Source of the DNA: Tubulanus polymorphus
Lineage: Eukaryota; Nemertea; Palaeonemertea; Tubulaniformes; Tubulanidae
Assembly (NCBI RefSeq): GCF_964204645.1
Contig: NC_134025.1
Span: forward strand, 22,226,001 to 22,290,000
Direction: 5' to 3'
DNA length: 64,000 nt
The notes beneath the pieces were generated by a model. The model had not been told where the DNA came from. It worked only from the letters and a program-made list of their open reading frames with translations, and made no database searches. The translations under genes were made by a program, and so were the position numbers. Below are positions 22,201 to 35,300 of the stretch, piece after piece. The number at the start of each line of letters is the position of its first letter. Position 1 is the first letter of the stretch.

Positions 22201-24517
22201 CCAAATATATGCATTTCGTATCGGTGATCACAGAGCAAAAATGTGCTCCTTGATTTCCTATTCGAAATATTCTTCGCCAACGACACGCAGAGCAACCGTA
22301 TTAGAAACCGTATGAAAACTCGCGACCCATCATCCCTTTGATTTCTGTGACCAAAATACTCAGTTAACAAACTTTCCACATATTTACAATGTAAATAATT
22401 CAATTGCGATTGGATCTTGATAAATGAATTTCAGATGATCTACGATGGAAGATAAGACCGAATGAAACGATATTCGTACCGGAACTGACCGCGATGACGC
22501 TCCAAAGCGAAGCCACTTCGGCCTCGAATTTACCAACGTCTTGGTATGTGAATGGTATTAGGCTGAATAATACCTCAGGTAAGGATACCGTAAGAATACG
22601 TTACCCTTCATTTGTAAGTGCCCGATAATTCCAAGAATTACCCGAATTAGTCACTTAAATACCATATGGCTGCCGTAATAAATAACGCATAAAAAAGCAT
22701 AAAGGCTTCATAACAAGCCATCTTCATAAAACCACTTTTGTTCTCCTTTTAAATGACTGGTTATAGTGGATCAAACCACTACTTAAAGTATCATTAAGGA
22801 AATAATGGAGTGATCATTCCTTTCCTAAAGGGTCTATTTTCAGTTCAGAAGCCTCCATTACTCGATCACAGATGAAGTTAAGATACTTGTTGTTTTTTCA
22901 ATATACGTAATCACCTTACGGTTTAAGAAACAGTCCATTGATTATTAAACCAGACTGCCCTTACCCATTAGTGATAACCGTGTAAAGCGTCAGATTTGAT
23001 ATGATCGAGATCATGCTCCTATTATCAAGTGTCTGGAGAGTGTTCCGCGTGCTTCTATGGACTGATGTTGCAGAATTTATACGTATGCATGTGCATTCCA
23101 GAAACGGGTTAAATGTATTTAGGAAGAACAGAAAGTTGCAGATAAATCTGCGAATGAAATAAAGTCACAGCAAAAATCGTTTTCAAAAACAAAATTGCCA
23201 AAAATATCGATTCTTCGATTTTCGATTTTTTTCCATGATGTCCACAAGATGCTTCCGCACATTTTCATGTTCGACAGCAAACAATATTTGAACTGTTTCT
23301 ACTCGAAGACATTTTCTTCTGTAGACGCGCCGGACGGAACTTCATTCACAGAAAACACTTTTACCATACTTAATGCGCGGCTGGCCACAAATACGTCAGT
23401 AGGGGACAATATGGTCGTGCAAGCCGAGATAACCGATGGCATCTCTTACCTTTGGTCGAACGCGCGTATAATAGGTAGGCCTACAAAAAAGCCCATGATC
23501 TCGAATATATTTTTCCTGTCGAATCAACCAGCATTTGAACTCGACGAAAAAATTTCGCTTTTTGCCTTTTCATTTTTTCTATAGAGATAATAACGAATGC
23601 AGTGGAGAAGAAGTGAAAAGAGATTAAAAGAATTAGAATATTAGAAGATTGTTTTTACTTTCAGTGCAACCGACTGCCGGTAGTTGTCCGAGTTGTGGTG
23701 GAAATGAGGTCTGTACGAGGACCATGACAGGATTCGAGTGCAAATGCATTCGTGGTGATTATCAATTCGTTAGATTTATCAAAGCGCAACGCAACTAATG
23801 AATAGATCTAATGTATGGTGGCTGATTCGGGCCATACTAAAAAATTTTTCTGTACGGCTAAAGCAACGATAAAAAAATTTCTCGCGCGAGAATTCAAAAA
23901 GTTTTGAATTATCACGCGGGAAAACAAAAGTTTTGAATTCTCGCGCGAGAAAACCAAAAAATGGGCCAATGTGAAAATTTTTTTATCATTGCTTTAGCCG
24001 TACAGAAATTCTTTTTAGTATGGCCCGAATGAGCCACCATAGAACCGAGCAACGAACGAACACGAGCTATTCAATCGTTACAGTAGCTACCTAATGGTGG
24101 CTGATTCGAAAAAAGTTTTGAATTTTCTCGCACAAAAAATCCCTATCGTGCCTCTAGCCGTGCAAAAACATTTTTTCTGTATGGCTCGAGTCAGCCACCA
24201 TAGAGGTCAATCTTGTATCTCTTTGTGGCTTAAAAATAGTAATGAATTCAGAAAATTCAGTCAAAAAGTTGATTGTTACGACCACCTAAAAGTAATAGTG
24301 ATTCGCGGTGTTATTCTGGTGACTTTAAGCTCATAGTTTTTCAATGTCCTTTTTTTCTAACATTACAGGTTACGCCGGTCAAAATTGTGAAGACGAGTCA
24401 ATTCCTATGATGAGTCCGCTGGTTATTACAGTAGCCTGTTTAGCAGTACCGTTATCGGTCCTGATCATCGTTGGAGTTATCGCGTTGCTAATCAAGGCTT
24501 ATAAACATTCTACGTAG
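19272..24517 (+). CDS. Ig gene 1: divergent four-Ig, EGF, transmembrane protein, with an in-frame stop (possible pseudogene)
   Basis: Exons: 19272-19383, 20198-20394, 20800-21027, 21485-21625, 21735-21846, 21951-22111, 22435-22578, 23325-23474, 23665-23754, 24369-24517 (stop TAG). Phases match those of genes 2-4. Ig1 has LVLPC and GRYKCIANNEYG; Ig2 has MQVPC and NLYCIATLR; Ig3 has KWYFEN and GTYACQGTSTFG; Ig4 has SWYVNG. The EGF-like domain runs CPSCGGNEVC to GYAGQNC with six cysteines, then a hydrophobic span (LVITVACLAVPLSVLIIVGV) and a seven-residue tail. Exon 21735-21846 contains TAA at 21833-21835, exactly where the Ig3 B-strand cysteine should be. Its donor (GTTGAA) is weak but keeps phase. 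Ig4 lacks both cysteines. A signal exon is not certain. The remaining exons are open, so this is either recently broken or carries a sequence error. Confidence 0.6.
19550..20095 (+). repeat. Dispersed repeat family B, copy 1
   Basis: This intronic stretch of Ig gene 1 matches 59945-60350 block by block: TACGGATTTTTTCAAG, GGAAGGGAACAGGAAAAAAA, AAGGACTGCAGAAA, GAAAATCAAG and GAGGCGGATCCGTACTCC. Inside it, a segment of about 70 bp (near 19717-19789) is directly duplicated (19790-19858), with AACCTCGGAAGGACTGCAG at the start of each. Confidence 0.65.
21052..21268 (+). repeat. Dispersed repeat family A, copy 3
   Basis: The most complete copy beside 4829-5097, from ATCAAAATAGGGATTGGTCC to CAGCCTGAACCGACAAGCG. 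It lies in an intron of Ig gene 1, directly after exon 20800-21027. Confidence 0.7.
23816..24039. mobile_element. Foldback MITE, full copy
   Basis: A 224-bp element with inverted repeats of about 60 bp. The left end TGGTGGCTGATTCGGGCCAT is mirrored by ATGGCCCGAATGAGCCACCA on the right, and it is flanked by TA dinucleotides (23814-23815, 24040-24041). The core has several CTCGCGCGAGAA palindromes. TA targets suggest a Tc1/mariner-type origin. It lies in the last intron of Ig gene 1. Confidence 0.75.
24095..24200. mobile_element. Foldback MITE, internally deleted copy
   Basis: A 106-bp relative of the neighbouring element, 55 bp away. It has the same TGGTGGCTGATTCG left end and CGAGTCAGCCACCA right end, but most of the left inverted repeat and the core are gone. 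Confidence 0.7.
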
Positions 24518-25933
24518 TTTTCAAAGGTGCATGAAAAGAAAGCTTTCATTCATGAGAATTTGATTTCGTTTTTTACCACGGCCTGTAACGACTAATTACG
24601 TATTTGAAATTTAAGGCACTGTTCGTCTTTTATTTGCATTATCTCATTAAATACATAAGATCGTGTATATGTTCACTTTTCATTATATCAAATACATATT
24701 AAGTCCATTATATATTTGGCACGCTAGATGAATATATTTTGTACCGATAATCACTAGTAAACAGGACTATACAGTAAACCTCGCGTATTACGCCCTCTGG
24801 TAAATCGGAATCTTGCTTTTAGATCGTCAAAATCCAATATCTCATTGACGCGTCAAAATCGCTATCGTTCTGTCAGCTTAGTGTTGTCAGTATATTTTGT
24901 ATAAATTCATATACATGTACATTAAAGTTATTTTTTCTTTTCCGCGATTTACGTTGTTGCCACTAGTTTTCCATTCGGTAATTAGCTTTTCATGTTCATT
25001 TCTACAATATTCACGCACGTGACCCAATTCAAGTTTAAATGAAAAGAAACATGATCATGCATTTAACGGGTTGATAATATTTTTGCTGAAATGACCAAAG
25101 TGTCGGCACTTACTGAGGTTCTTATGTATATTATCAAAAATACATAAAGAGGATGTATTTTTGATATTATGGGTAGTCGTTGTTGATTTTCTTAAATTCA
25201 AACCCTTAGGCTAAACAAAAACGATACCCTGTTTCTCCTTATCGGCCGGGTCATTTTGCAAAAATTTAATCAGTTCATTTCTATAGCTGCTGGTATCGTT
25301 ATGGTAAAATTGCTCACGTTTCAAAAAATAAAGTAACGTAGGTAGCCGGCCGGGTCAACTTTTAAGTTAAGCAAAAATGAGAAACAAGGCATCTTTTTTC
25401 AGCCTTATCATAAGAAATGAATTTGCCCTGAACGTGTTTTTATGTTGAATGTTGTATAATTTTTCCCGTGGACTACCAAAAAAATGAAATCGAGTGGTAA
25501 GTTGAGAAATTAAACAAGTCCTTTCTACCTTCATACTCAAGACTTTGTTTTACAGAACCCCGGTATTATAATAGTCTGGCCTCTGAAACGGGCGACTTAA
25601 TCACCGAACCCAAAAATGAAAGTGCGTATATAATAAAGAAAAAAAATGATTTATGGGAAAAGAAACTTGCGCCAGTCATTCATATCGCGCACGCGTGACT
25701 TGTGTAGCTATGACGAAAGCTTTGAAGGGTATAGATTTTATTTCTCAATAGGTTTTATGGATCCAAACATGTATAACACGACTTGACGGCTGAAAATTGT
25801 AACTTGAAAAATTTATAGGTAAGTTAACCTAATCATGTAACAACAATTATGTATCATTGTATATATTATATTACATATTTTTAAAAGAAAAGTAAGTAAG
25901 ATGGGTCTGCGGAAGAATGCTAGATGAATGATA

Positions 25934-25964
<31 letters not shown>

Positions 25965-27859
25965 TAATAATGATAATAAAGATAATGATAAGAATAATAA
26001 TAATAATAATACTAATAATGATAATAATAACTTTATTTTCCCTCGAATTACAACACGATGATACAATATTTTTATGAAACCATATGTTCAACGAATGCGC
26101 GTAATTCCTAGTATTGATACACTTTTTCTTATATGAAAAATAAGATAGATTTTTCGCGTTATTCAGCATCCTATTTCATCGTACTGTATTTGCATTTGCT
26201 TGTATTTTAGCCTAAGTTCACTTATCAGCTTCCTATGTATAATTTGTTCTTTCCTCAGATTAGTTACATTTCCATATTTGTTACTACCATCTGTCTTATC
26301 TGTTTTGTATCGGTTTTATCCTTGAGCTCAGTCAATCGTTATATCTATGACATTTTACTGAATGAAATTAAATTCGAATATGTAGTTGAATAGATGGAAT
26401 TTTATACTGTTTAAGAAAGAATGCATAGTTTCCAAATTTGTGCTTGTTTTTTTAAATATCGCATCAATGAAATTGAAATCCAAAACGAAATTGAATAAAA
26501 GGGAATTTTGCACTCTTAAGGAAATACCCGATGGTGAAGATATCTGATTCTATATTCTTGCTTGTTTGTTATACATAATATCATGTTACTTGGATTTCGA
26601 TTCAACCCGGAAAGTCTATTTTACAAAAGCTACTGTCAAAAGTGTTATACGTTAAAGAATATACCGCATACATTGAACCAATGAAATCCATAAAACTTTT
26701 GACCCAAAATAGTAGTTGCAGTTTGTGTGAATTTGCTTCGGGATTTCCAATCACGATTCAAATAGCTATATTTCAAAAGGCAATCATTGTGTCGCAGTCA
26801 ACACCGTGAAAGAAATCGTTTTTCAAGGAAGTTAAAGAAGATAATAGGCACCCTTGCGACGCGACCTTTGTTACTGGTCGATTGCTAAACGAACGTCGCG
26901 CTGGCAGTTCCATAGTGCCGACTTATGCCCGCCTTAAGGGCTTAAATGAACGTCGAAAAAACCCCGATGATCTCATATGCTTTACAGCCGATTGGCAATC
27001 TAATACAAAAAATGAAAGAACATTATAACTTCTCATCGCCATGTTATAAAATGATTCCTCAAATTTTAGATAAAGAAAAGAGATTTGAACTGGTTCATGC
27101 CGCCACGAATTGAATGGTTGTCGCTTTTCGAAATTCTTTTACCGCTGATTGATTACTCTTTGAATAACGCACGTACGCAAAATATTCTTGTAGCGTACAA
27201 ATATAAGGCTACCAAATACAAAAGGCTATAACGACTTCGAAATTATCTCTAATTGGTTAATTATCATAGACGTGCGTGAGTGCTCCCTTGATAATCAGGT
27301 TGCTAAAAGAAGATTTCCACGTTTAGGCCTACAAGTCGAGTAACGATAATAATAATTCGAAACCATATCAAAGCAAGTCTATAAAACCATATAAAAACTT
27401 ATTTATTGTACTTTACATTAGACTAAACATTCAACATTATAGAACATCAAAACAATTAAGTGTACAATCTTTAAATACAAGGTTTTTAAACGTGATTCAA
27501 AAGATGAAACGGTAGTAACGTCACAAATATTTCGAGGAAATCATATCATAATGTAGGTGCAATGAAAGTAAAAGCACCACAACCGAGGGATCATTACTGG
27601 ATCTAAGTGGTCGACTAGGAATATATTGGTGTAAACGACTACATAAACTGACTGGTGCAAGACCATAGATACTTAAGAACAAGTAGTAGCAGAGTCTTTC
27701 TGAAGCAAATAAATTTCAAGTGCCAATAAGTAAATTGATAAATAAATGATCTATATTGAATTTCCAACAGTGGCGGTGCCCAACAGTGTGGGAAAGGAAG
27801 GTGTCTGTGTGTATGTAAGGGGTATTTTTACACATCAGAAGTCAACTGCATACGAAAAT
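24518..27859. other. Intergenic region between Ig genes 1 and 2
   Basis: From about 25180 it is recognisably homologous to the regions upstream of Ig genes 3 and 4, for example ATGATTTATGGGAAAA near 25650, 34135 and 41862. It is about 1 kb longer than they are. It includes an ATA/ATG-rich simple repeat at 25921-26034. I see no coding exon in it. Confidence 0.55.
25921..26034. repeat. AT-rich simple repeat (ATA/ATG)n
   Basis: A run of imperfect ATA and ATG trinucleotides. It gives long Ile-rich open frames that are not genes. Confidence 0.9.
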
Positions 27860-30800
27860 ATGTTCGCCATGGCTTTCTTTCAAATCGTGTTCATCTTTAC
27901 ACTCATTTCAGCAGGTAAACGATGCGTTTTTTTCACTCGATTTGCGTTTAATAGTCGAAGCCTTCAAAATCGAAAATTGTGTTATTTGATTTTTTAAAAT
28001 TCTTTTTATCATAATGAAATCGTATTATTGTTGTCAATATTCAAATCGCAGGAATTACAGAAATCTATTATCCACCGGTATTGACATGTACTCACTCGCC
28101 GATGAAGTCTGGCTCTTCCATCAGTGTCTTATACGGCAGCCCGGTTTCAATTAATTGTGCTGTGGACGCGAGCCCAGCAGCATCGTAAGTTATATATCAC
28201 ATAGTCTTCAATGAAATCTCAAAATGTTAAAGTGGAACCTCGTTACAATGAACTCGAATATAACGATTCATCGGATATAACGAGTATAGAATTTTGTCCC
28301 AAGTAAGACAATTTCATTAATTTTTAGAGTGGATATATAGCGCACGATCGGTTATAACAAAAATTCATAATAGTCTTTATGAATCTTTGGTTATAACGAA
28401 CATATTTTCTGGCCCCGTTCGCTGTAACGAAGTTCCACTGTATTGTATATTGATGTTACAGTTCATTCATTGTTTTGTCATTTTTTTCTAACTTCTGCTT
28501 GCCTTCTTAAATTTTCTTAATTGAATTACAGTTATCGTCTGAACTTTGAAAAAACCGTTCCTGATCCGATACCCGGCGAAAATGCGACCCAATACGCGGA
28601 GTCACCCGGACAACTGCAAATTCCGAGTTTCAATGGACGATTAGCTGGATTCTATACGTATCAGGCGTCTAATGATTTTGGAACAGCTGTTGCGAAAAAA
28701 TTACATTTCAAAACGCAATGTACGTCAGCGAAACAGTCGTTCATTGTATCAAAACCCAGTTTTAAAGTTCGAGCCATCAACGACTTAACCTGTTCACACT
28801 ATCACTAATTAGTCCATTCTTAACTGGTCCGATTGAGAACGGACCAAATCAGAGGCGTACGTTCTCACACTCGTTGTTGAATCCGCTATACATAGTCATC
28901 ATTAGACCGGCAAGCTTTTAATTAATGATAAGATATACATTTCTGCCGTCATATCATATATCTGGACACAGCAATATTTGGTATTGAGTCAAGAGTCAAT
29001 ATCAAATTCGTAACTGTTGAACTGGCTCCAGTTATTTTCTAGATGTTATTTCAATCGTTACCAACGACTGTTCATTTTAATAAGATACAATTTAGCTTAA
29101 ATCTAATAATCAATTTAGCTTATATTGCATTTCAGTTATATCCGTCGATAATTCAGGACCAGTAAAATCACTCTTACTGGCACAAACGCGTAGTGGAATG
29201 ATTCCATGTGACGGTACATTCCTCGATTACAATGGAATAAACTTCGAGTGGAAATATTACGCCGCGTCCTCACTGACCGATGCCGCTAAAACCGCGCTTA
29301 CAGCAGTTCCCGGGCCACTGGTTAATCTAGATAACGGTCGTTTAGTCGTTGACAGAACTTCAGGTTTGTATTTTGGAGATTCAGCTCTATATTTAACTAA
29401 TGATAATATATTTCGAATCTTAATATTTTTTATCAAATACTTAATAATTACATTTATTTATTACGAATTGGTTGAGTTAGGTGGTTTTGGAATTGAATAA
29501 AAATGAAATGAAACATGAAATCAAAAATGTTTCTAGACATCTTACTCCTGTTCCAGGAAGCCTGTATTTCACTGCAGGTCTACTAACCGATTCTCATGCT
29601 AGTGCTGACCATTATTTCTGCGTGGCATCGTTAAAATCTAACGCAAGCGTAGTTGGAGTTGGTTCGATTAGTAAAGTAACGACTCAGCTAAAAAGTGGGG
29701 ACAGTAAGTATCCGCTATTTAGGAAGAACACACCCCATTGTCGTACTTTTAACTTGTCATTTTATTATTCCTAGACCCAACACTTGAACATCCACCCGCG
29801 TTCATGAAAACATCGGCGGCCTCGGTAGATGTGAACCAAGACGAAGACGTCACCCTTGTTTGCATCGCGAGTGGAAAGTATGTAAGAAACGTGTTTATGA
29901 CCACAAAATATATAATTTGCATTGAATTGAAGATACTCTGATCACACAGAATCATTCACAAGTTGATAATGTACGTAAGCTACGTATTCAATACCGCATT
30001 CAAATTTAGAAGAATATGAAATCTTCTGGTCGACCAGGGGCTGTGTTCTAGGAGGGTATTTTATCGTCTTTCCTAGAATTTGTAAATACGAATGAATACG
30101 TGCATTCTTATGTGTAGGCTATGTATATTACCTAAAATACATAAATCATGTATTTTTGATATTACCAGTATCAATTTGAAGTGTCTTCAGGATTTGCGCT
30201 ATCATTGAGATATGTTACAAGATTCTAAATATTCTAGACCGACACCGACAATAACATGGACTAAAGATGGAACGACATTAGACAGTAATCTTCAATCTGA
30301 ATATAACACCCATGTCATAATAAGAAAAGCTCAAACCAGTGATAGCGGGGTCTACAAATGCACTGCGCATAATACACAAAATACTGCAAGTCAGGACATT
30401 ACTCTGAAAGTTTATGGTGGGTAGATTTTGGGTGCGCACATATATCTTTAAAATGGTAGATATTCAACCGACGTTAGATTCATTCGACTGAATTACGTTT
30501 GATCCCGAAATAGGGTATTGTCCTTCTTATGTATTTGTATCGATGAAATGCTTATTTTTGGTGTGTCTCTTACAAAACTCGCCACATCTGCCGGCAACGA
30601 AACAGGGGTTTGATTTTGAAATTGAAGTACATATATAGTCGGTCGAATAATTGAATAGTGTAAAACAATATTTCAGGGAAACTTACGATCACGAAGGAGC
30701 CACCTGTTGAGATTGTAGTAATCGAGGGTAAAAAGGCTTCATTTCAATGCGCGGGTAGTGGTTCACCACAGCCTCAAACCAAGTGGTACATCAATGCTCA

Positions 30801-32379
30801 ACCATACGTGATAAGTAAGTTACCAGTGTTTCATGTTTTTGATATACACATTAGTGGCTCGATGTTCTTAGTGATCTCTTTTGATCAATATATTGTTAGA
30901 CCAAAATCCACGAATTACTATTTCCGGGGACACTTTCACCATAAAAAACGCCAAGATACCGATTACGGCCAGCAATGGTACGATAGATCCCGGTGATAAC
31001 ATGGTCGTACAATGTGAATTGACAAATAACCATCAAACCGTGTTATTCAATACGGGGATTAATGCCGTGGGTACGTATGATCACTAATTATGTAAAATGC
31101 AACATTAAGAGCTTGGGTATAACCATTTAGTTAACAATATCGCAGTTATTCCAGAAATCAGTTTGACAAATGTCATGATCGTAAATCGTATAACTTCGTT
31201 GCACAATTATAGAACTTTTACAAATTTGAATTTCTTCCTTACAGATAATTCGACATGCCCGGATTGTAAGAATGAAGGCAAATGTATTCGAAACGCAACG
31301 AGATACATTTGCAATTGCACTGCCGGTAAGACAGTGTAGTTTACTGTCGTATAATGCGTATTTTTGACACCACCTTATAAAGCGTCACCATCTAAAATCT
31401 AAGCGATGAGTATAATGACGCATCATATGAAGCTACGTGTTGAAGACATGATGCGTAAAACACTATACGTGTACGCAATGTCGATTATACTATGGGCAAT
31501 ATTTCCACGTCCTAGTACAGTAAACTTTATCCAAATAAGACGTTTTATAGCAATGAATGTGGGATTGTATGCAGTAGCGGCAGGCGAAAAGAAAGATGAT
31601 GTGCTATTCGGAATGTGCGGTCGGAGGGGTCTATACTCAACTCACCAATAACGTTTTAACCATTTCCTTATTAAGTACACGTTTTATCCAACGATAATCT
31701 GTAACTGGCCCATGGACATCTAGTTTTCTGTGCAGTGATGATAGTTTTTACAAGACTTTCTCTCATTTTGAGCACTACCCGATACACAACCCCTACGCAA
31801 TTCAGCTATTGGAACTATGTCGAATTTCTTCGAAATACGCTTTGTTCAATATGTGGGCCGACGGACCGCACTAAGATTGCAACGTCAGCCTACCCTTAAA
31901 ACTTTCTACATTCCTTTCCAAGGCGTCAAATCATTGATTTCTAATCAATTTTCTTGTTCATATCTGTTAGCGCTTGTTTAACCGGATTTACTATGTCTTT
32001 GATAGAGTTTTCGGGCGCAACGTGCGAGAAATGTGAAACGTCATGTCCCGATCCTCCGGGTAAGTATAAGGACACTGGTCTCAATGTTTGCCATCTTCTG
32101 ATGATATTAGTGATTTTAACGAATCCGGTGATTATTGCATGTTAAAATGATAATTCCTTTTTTTCTATAGCGTCAGTCGATAATTTACCGCTGATCATCG
32201 GAGGATCAGTCGCCGCTGGTGTGGTTGTCACAGCGGTTGGCGTTACTCTAACTGTGCTTGGAGTAAAGAAGATGTTGATTTGCCAAAAACCAAATTCTAT
32301 AAACCATAACGACAACGCAGAACTCGGGGATGCGAGTCCAGATAAAAACGACAGTAGCACCCCTGAGGCGGGCGCATAG
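27860..32379 (+). CDS. Ig gene 2: four-Ig, EGF, transmembrane receptor
   Basis: Predicted 561-residue type I membrane protein. Exons: 27860-27914, 28052-28184, 28532-28719, 29136-29363, 29557-29703, 29775-29877, 30238-30416, 30677-30814, 30900-31070, 31245-31325, 32006-32059, 32171-32379; total 1686 nt, all junctions in frame. Signal peptide MFAMAFFQIVFIFTLISA. Ig1 (about 20-125) has INC, but TYQASNDFG replaces the usual Y-x-C. Ig2 (126-250): IPC, FEWKYY, YFCVASL. Ig3 (251-344): LVCIASGKPTPTITW, GVYKCTAHN. Ig4 (345-447): FQCAGSG, KWYIN, VVQCELTN. EGF-like (448-485): CPDCKNEGKC to FSGATC, followed by a CEKCETSC extension. A hydrophobic span at about 498-522 and a 39-residue tail without tyrosine or a YxxI/L motif follow. 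The Ig arrangement, with two exons per domain, fits the L1-CAM/neuroglian family, which lacks the EGF and has fibronectin domains instead. A cell-surface recognition or adhesion role is inferred. Confidence 0.85.
28230..28440. mobile_element. pogo/Tigger-like MITE in intron 2 of Ig gene 2
   Basis: AGTGGAACCTCGTTACAATG at the left and GCTGTAACGAAGTTCCACTG at the right form terminal inverted repeats flanked by TA. Several internal TATAACGA motifs are present. The GTGGAACCTCGTTATAACGA-type end is characteristic of pogo/Tigger-family elements. It has no coding capacity. Copies sit at the same place in genes 3 and 4. Confidence 0.65.
30499..30640 (+). repeat. Dispersed repeat family A, copy 4 (intron 7 of Ig gene 2)
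   Basis: Carries the CGAAATAGGG, TCTCTTACAAAACTCGCCAC, ATCTGCCGGCAACGAAACAG and GATTTTGAAATTGAAGTAC blocks. It occupies the same intron position in genes 3 and 4, so it predates their duplication. Confidence 0.65.
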
Positions 32380-35300
32380 AAAACGTTGTTAGCCAAATGA
32401 GTTGACCGAAGATGTTCATGATGAGAATTATTTTGGTAGTCTTTTTGACACCGTAAAATCCGTTACAATAATGTTTAACATGTATTTTTTATAATTGATC
32501 TTTGAGAAGATGTACATTAAGTCAGGGTTAGACTGGTTGCCGGTCAATTCAATTCAATTATCCATATATTCAGATTCAATGACTTTATTGATTCGTAATA
32601 TTTGATTGTTTATATCATATCATTTCTGCATATGCAATATGTTTTTCACAAGGCACCAATAAACATTCAAATTAGTTTTCTTGTTTTATTTCAAAAGAGC
32701 ACTGCACAGATTCTATTGTGTAGCATGAAATAACACAAAGTGCTGAGCTACAGTTGGTTTCGATGACTACACGTTATTCATTAGTTACTTCCGAAAAAAA
32801 ACTTCTTTCAAATGTTTAATTCTTTTCGAATTATATTCCAAAAATGCGTTTCCGAAAAAAGATGATGAATTTAGTACAAATTCAATAAAATGAAATTTCT
32901 CACAAAGTCTTTGTAATGGACGCCAAGCTGTGGCTGAACTATTTTCACGACCACCACATTCTTGAGCTTGAGAAATATGATTTTGCTTTTTGTATGTGAG
33001 GCGTGTGTAGGTCTACATTCAGAATATCACAAATGATTGGGCTAGTAAGTAGAATTGATAAAGATGGTTCAGTCAACTCAGTCGATACTCGAAATTCCGA
33101 TCAAAGACGGGATCGATGTACTGCGACATCAGTCGGGCCTGAACAGCTAAGCCTACCAGTCATAAGATTTATGCACATTTTTGACTGTAGGCCTAGATTC
33201 TGCGGAATCACGATGTTGAATAGGAATTATCTTTGGCTGAATCTTCTCGTAATAAATGTTATATCTATTCTTAACAAAAAAGAAAAAAAAACAATTCCTG
33301 GAAAAAGATGTAGCTGCTGTATTTTAAAACATAAAACGATTTACTAACATTAAATACTGTATACGTATGGCTGTGTGTAAATCAATGTACTAAGCAAGTT
33401 GTATGTATTACAACATTAAGAATGGGATTAATCGCTGGTTTTCTGCGTAACAATCAACTGTTTCGTACTGGTGCTTAATCATTGTTGTACATAAAGAAAT
33501 ATTGTGTGTAGAAAATTTCGTTGTCAGTGTTAGCTATTTCTGCCGGGATTGCTTTCTGTGTGTTCGGTTTACTGGAATCAAAATCCTATATATTTGCATA
33601 TGATGTAGATATACTATATACCAACGACAAAAAATAGCACCAGCTTTTACCAGATTCCTCCAATCGCGATGGTGTCGTGATAAGGAAGATTGTATCACAC
33701 ATGTCTGATGGTTTGCGTGCAAATCTCAATTGGTAAATTTATTCATTCAAACTCAGAGTGTATAAACTCTAAGTCTTTGCATCGAAATGCCTGTTTATGA
33801 TGTTCCAATTCCAGAAGTGGATTATACATTCAATCGTGATATCGGTTTTGCTCAAATTATACCAAACCTTCCGATATAAGTGGCTATAAATATTTCCTAA
33901 TATCATAGATAGTTCTTTGTGGATTTTCTTAAATTCAAGCCCTTTTTACAATAGATATTCACCTTGCCTTTACGAAATAATCATACAAAAGCATTCTTAT
34001 ATATTATCTCTTCCCGATTTCGAAAAGAAAATAAATGGATAGGTTAGTTGAAATGATTTCAACCCAAGTCTAAACGAGTGGGGCAGTTGCTGAAAAGTTG
34101 GATGGAGTATCAAATCAAAAATGAAAATGAAAAAATGATTTATGGGAAAACCCTATGCTCGTAATAAGCATCGCGCACGCGCGTGATTTAACGAGTAGAT
34201 TTTATTTCACAACAGTTTTAATAAATCAAAACGTGCATAAGACTCGAGAACTGAAAATTCGAAATAGGTGAGTTAATCGTGCGGCTTCGTATCGTCATAT
34301 ATACGATAACATCATAGCAATCACGAAACGTCTCTGAAATAACGCTATATGAAATAATCTATTTACGGAATGCTCATAATTGGTTGATCACCATTTAGTG
34401 TCTGAAATGAAAAATCAGACTTTTCGGCATCATAATTTCACGTCTTTGAATAGGAGTGCACCTGTTACAGTAGCTTGCATCTATATACTTTTGTCATACT
34501 TTTCTTCGTTCAGTGGAGTTATATTTCCATATATATCTGAAATGTTGTGACTACTGCATCTGTTTTTTATATCCTTCAGTCACAATCGTTGTATGATATT
34601 TCGCTGTATGAAATAGAAGTTGAATATGAAGTCTAGTGAAAAGGCATATTTTGCACTGTTTAAGAAATACCCGGAAGTGAAGATGTCCGGTTATGTTCTC
34701 GCTTGTTTATAACATGATCATAATACTAGGGTCTCGATTCAAAACGGCAAGTGTAAACTTTTCAAAAGCAACCGTCAATAGCATTATGCACGAATGAAAA
34801 CGAATGAAACCAGATCATATTCAATCTAACCTTTGCTCGAAAATAATCGATGTTCATGTTCTGATTGAACTTGTTTTGCGAATGGAATAGATTTCAGAAG
34901 ATAAGCATTGTGTCACAGTGGGCACCGCGGAAAACATCGATAAGGAAGTAAAGGGAAAAAACGCTGTTCTTATTACGCGCTAAAGCCTTATACATTACAT
35001 GAATATATATTGGAATTATTGTAAATTGTCATCGAACGTTCGTCGCGTCATTAAATTTTTCCTCAAACTAAAAAAACCAGCAATTTGAACTGATTTATAC
35101 CTCCACGAATTGAATGGTTGTCCCTTTTCGAAATTCTTTAACCAATGATTTATTACCCATTAAAACGCGCATATACAGCATACTACAGTTTTGGGGCTAT
35201 CAAATAAGAAAAGCTATCACGACTTCAGAATTGTAATTCGCTTAGTTAGATATGATATAAGTGGGTGCGCCCTCGCAAATCAGGCTACTAAATGAAGAGT

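Noticed and set aside
25813-26169. Ile-rich 118-residue frame on the - strand
   Set aside because: It is the translation of the AT-rich simple repeat at 25921-26034.
29364-29500. Read-through of intron 4 in the Ig genes (GLYFGDSALYLTNDN) as a coding exon extension
   Set aside because: The frame soon becomes low-complexity Ile/Phe-rich and stops. The downstream exon GSLYFTAG fits the Ig fold and phase better. The resemblance is probably chance.
31406-31651. 81-residue frame in intron 10 of Ig gene 2
   Set aside because: It is not preserved in the aligned introns of genes 3 and 4 and has no motif.
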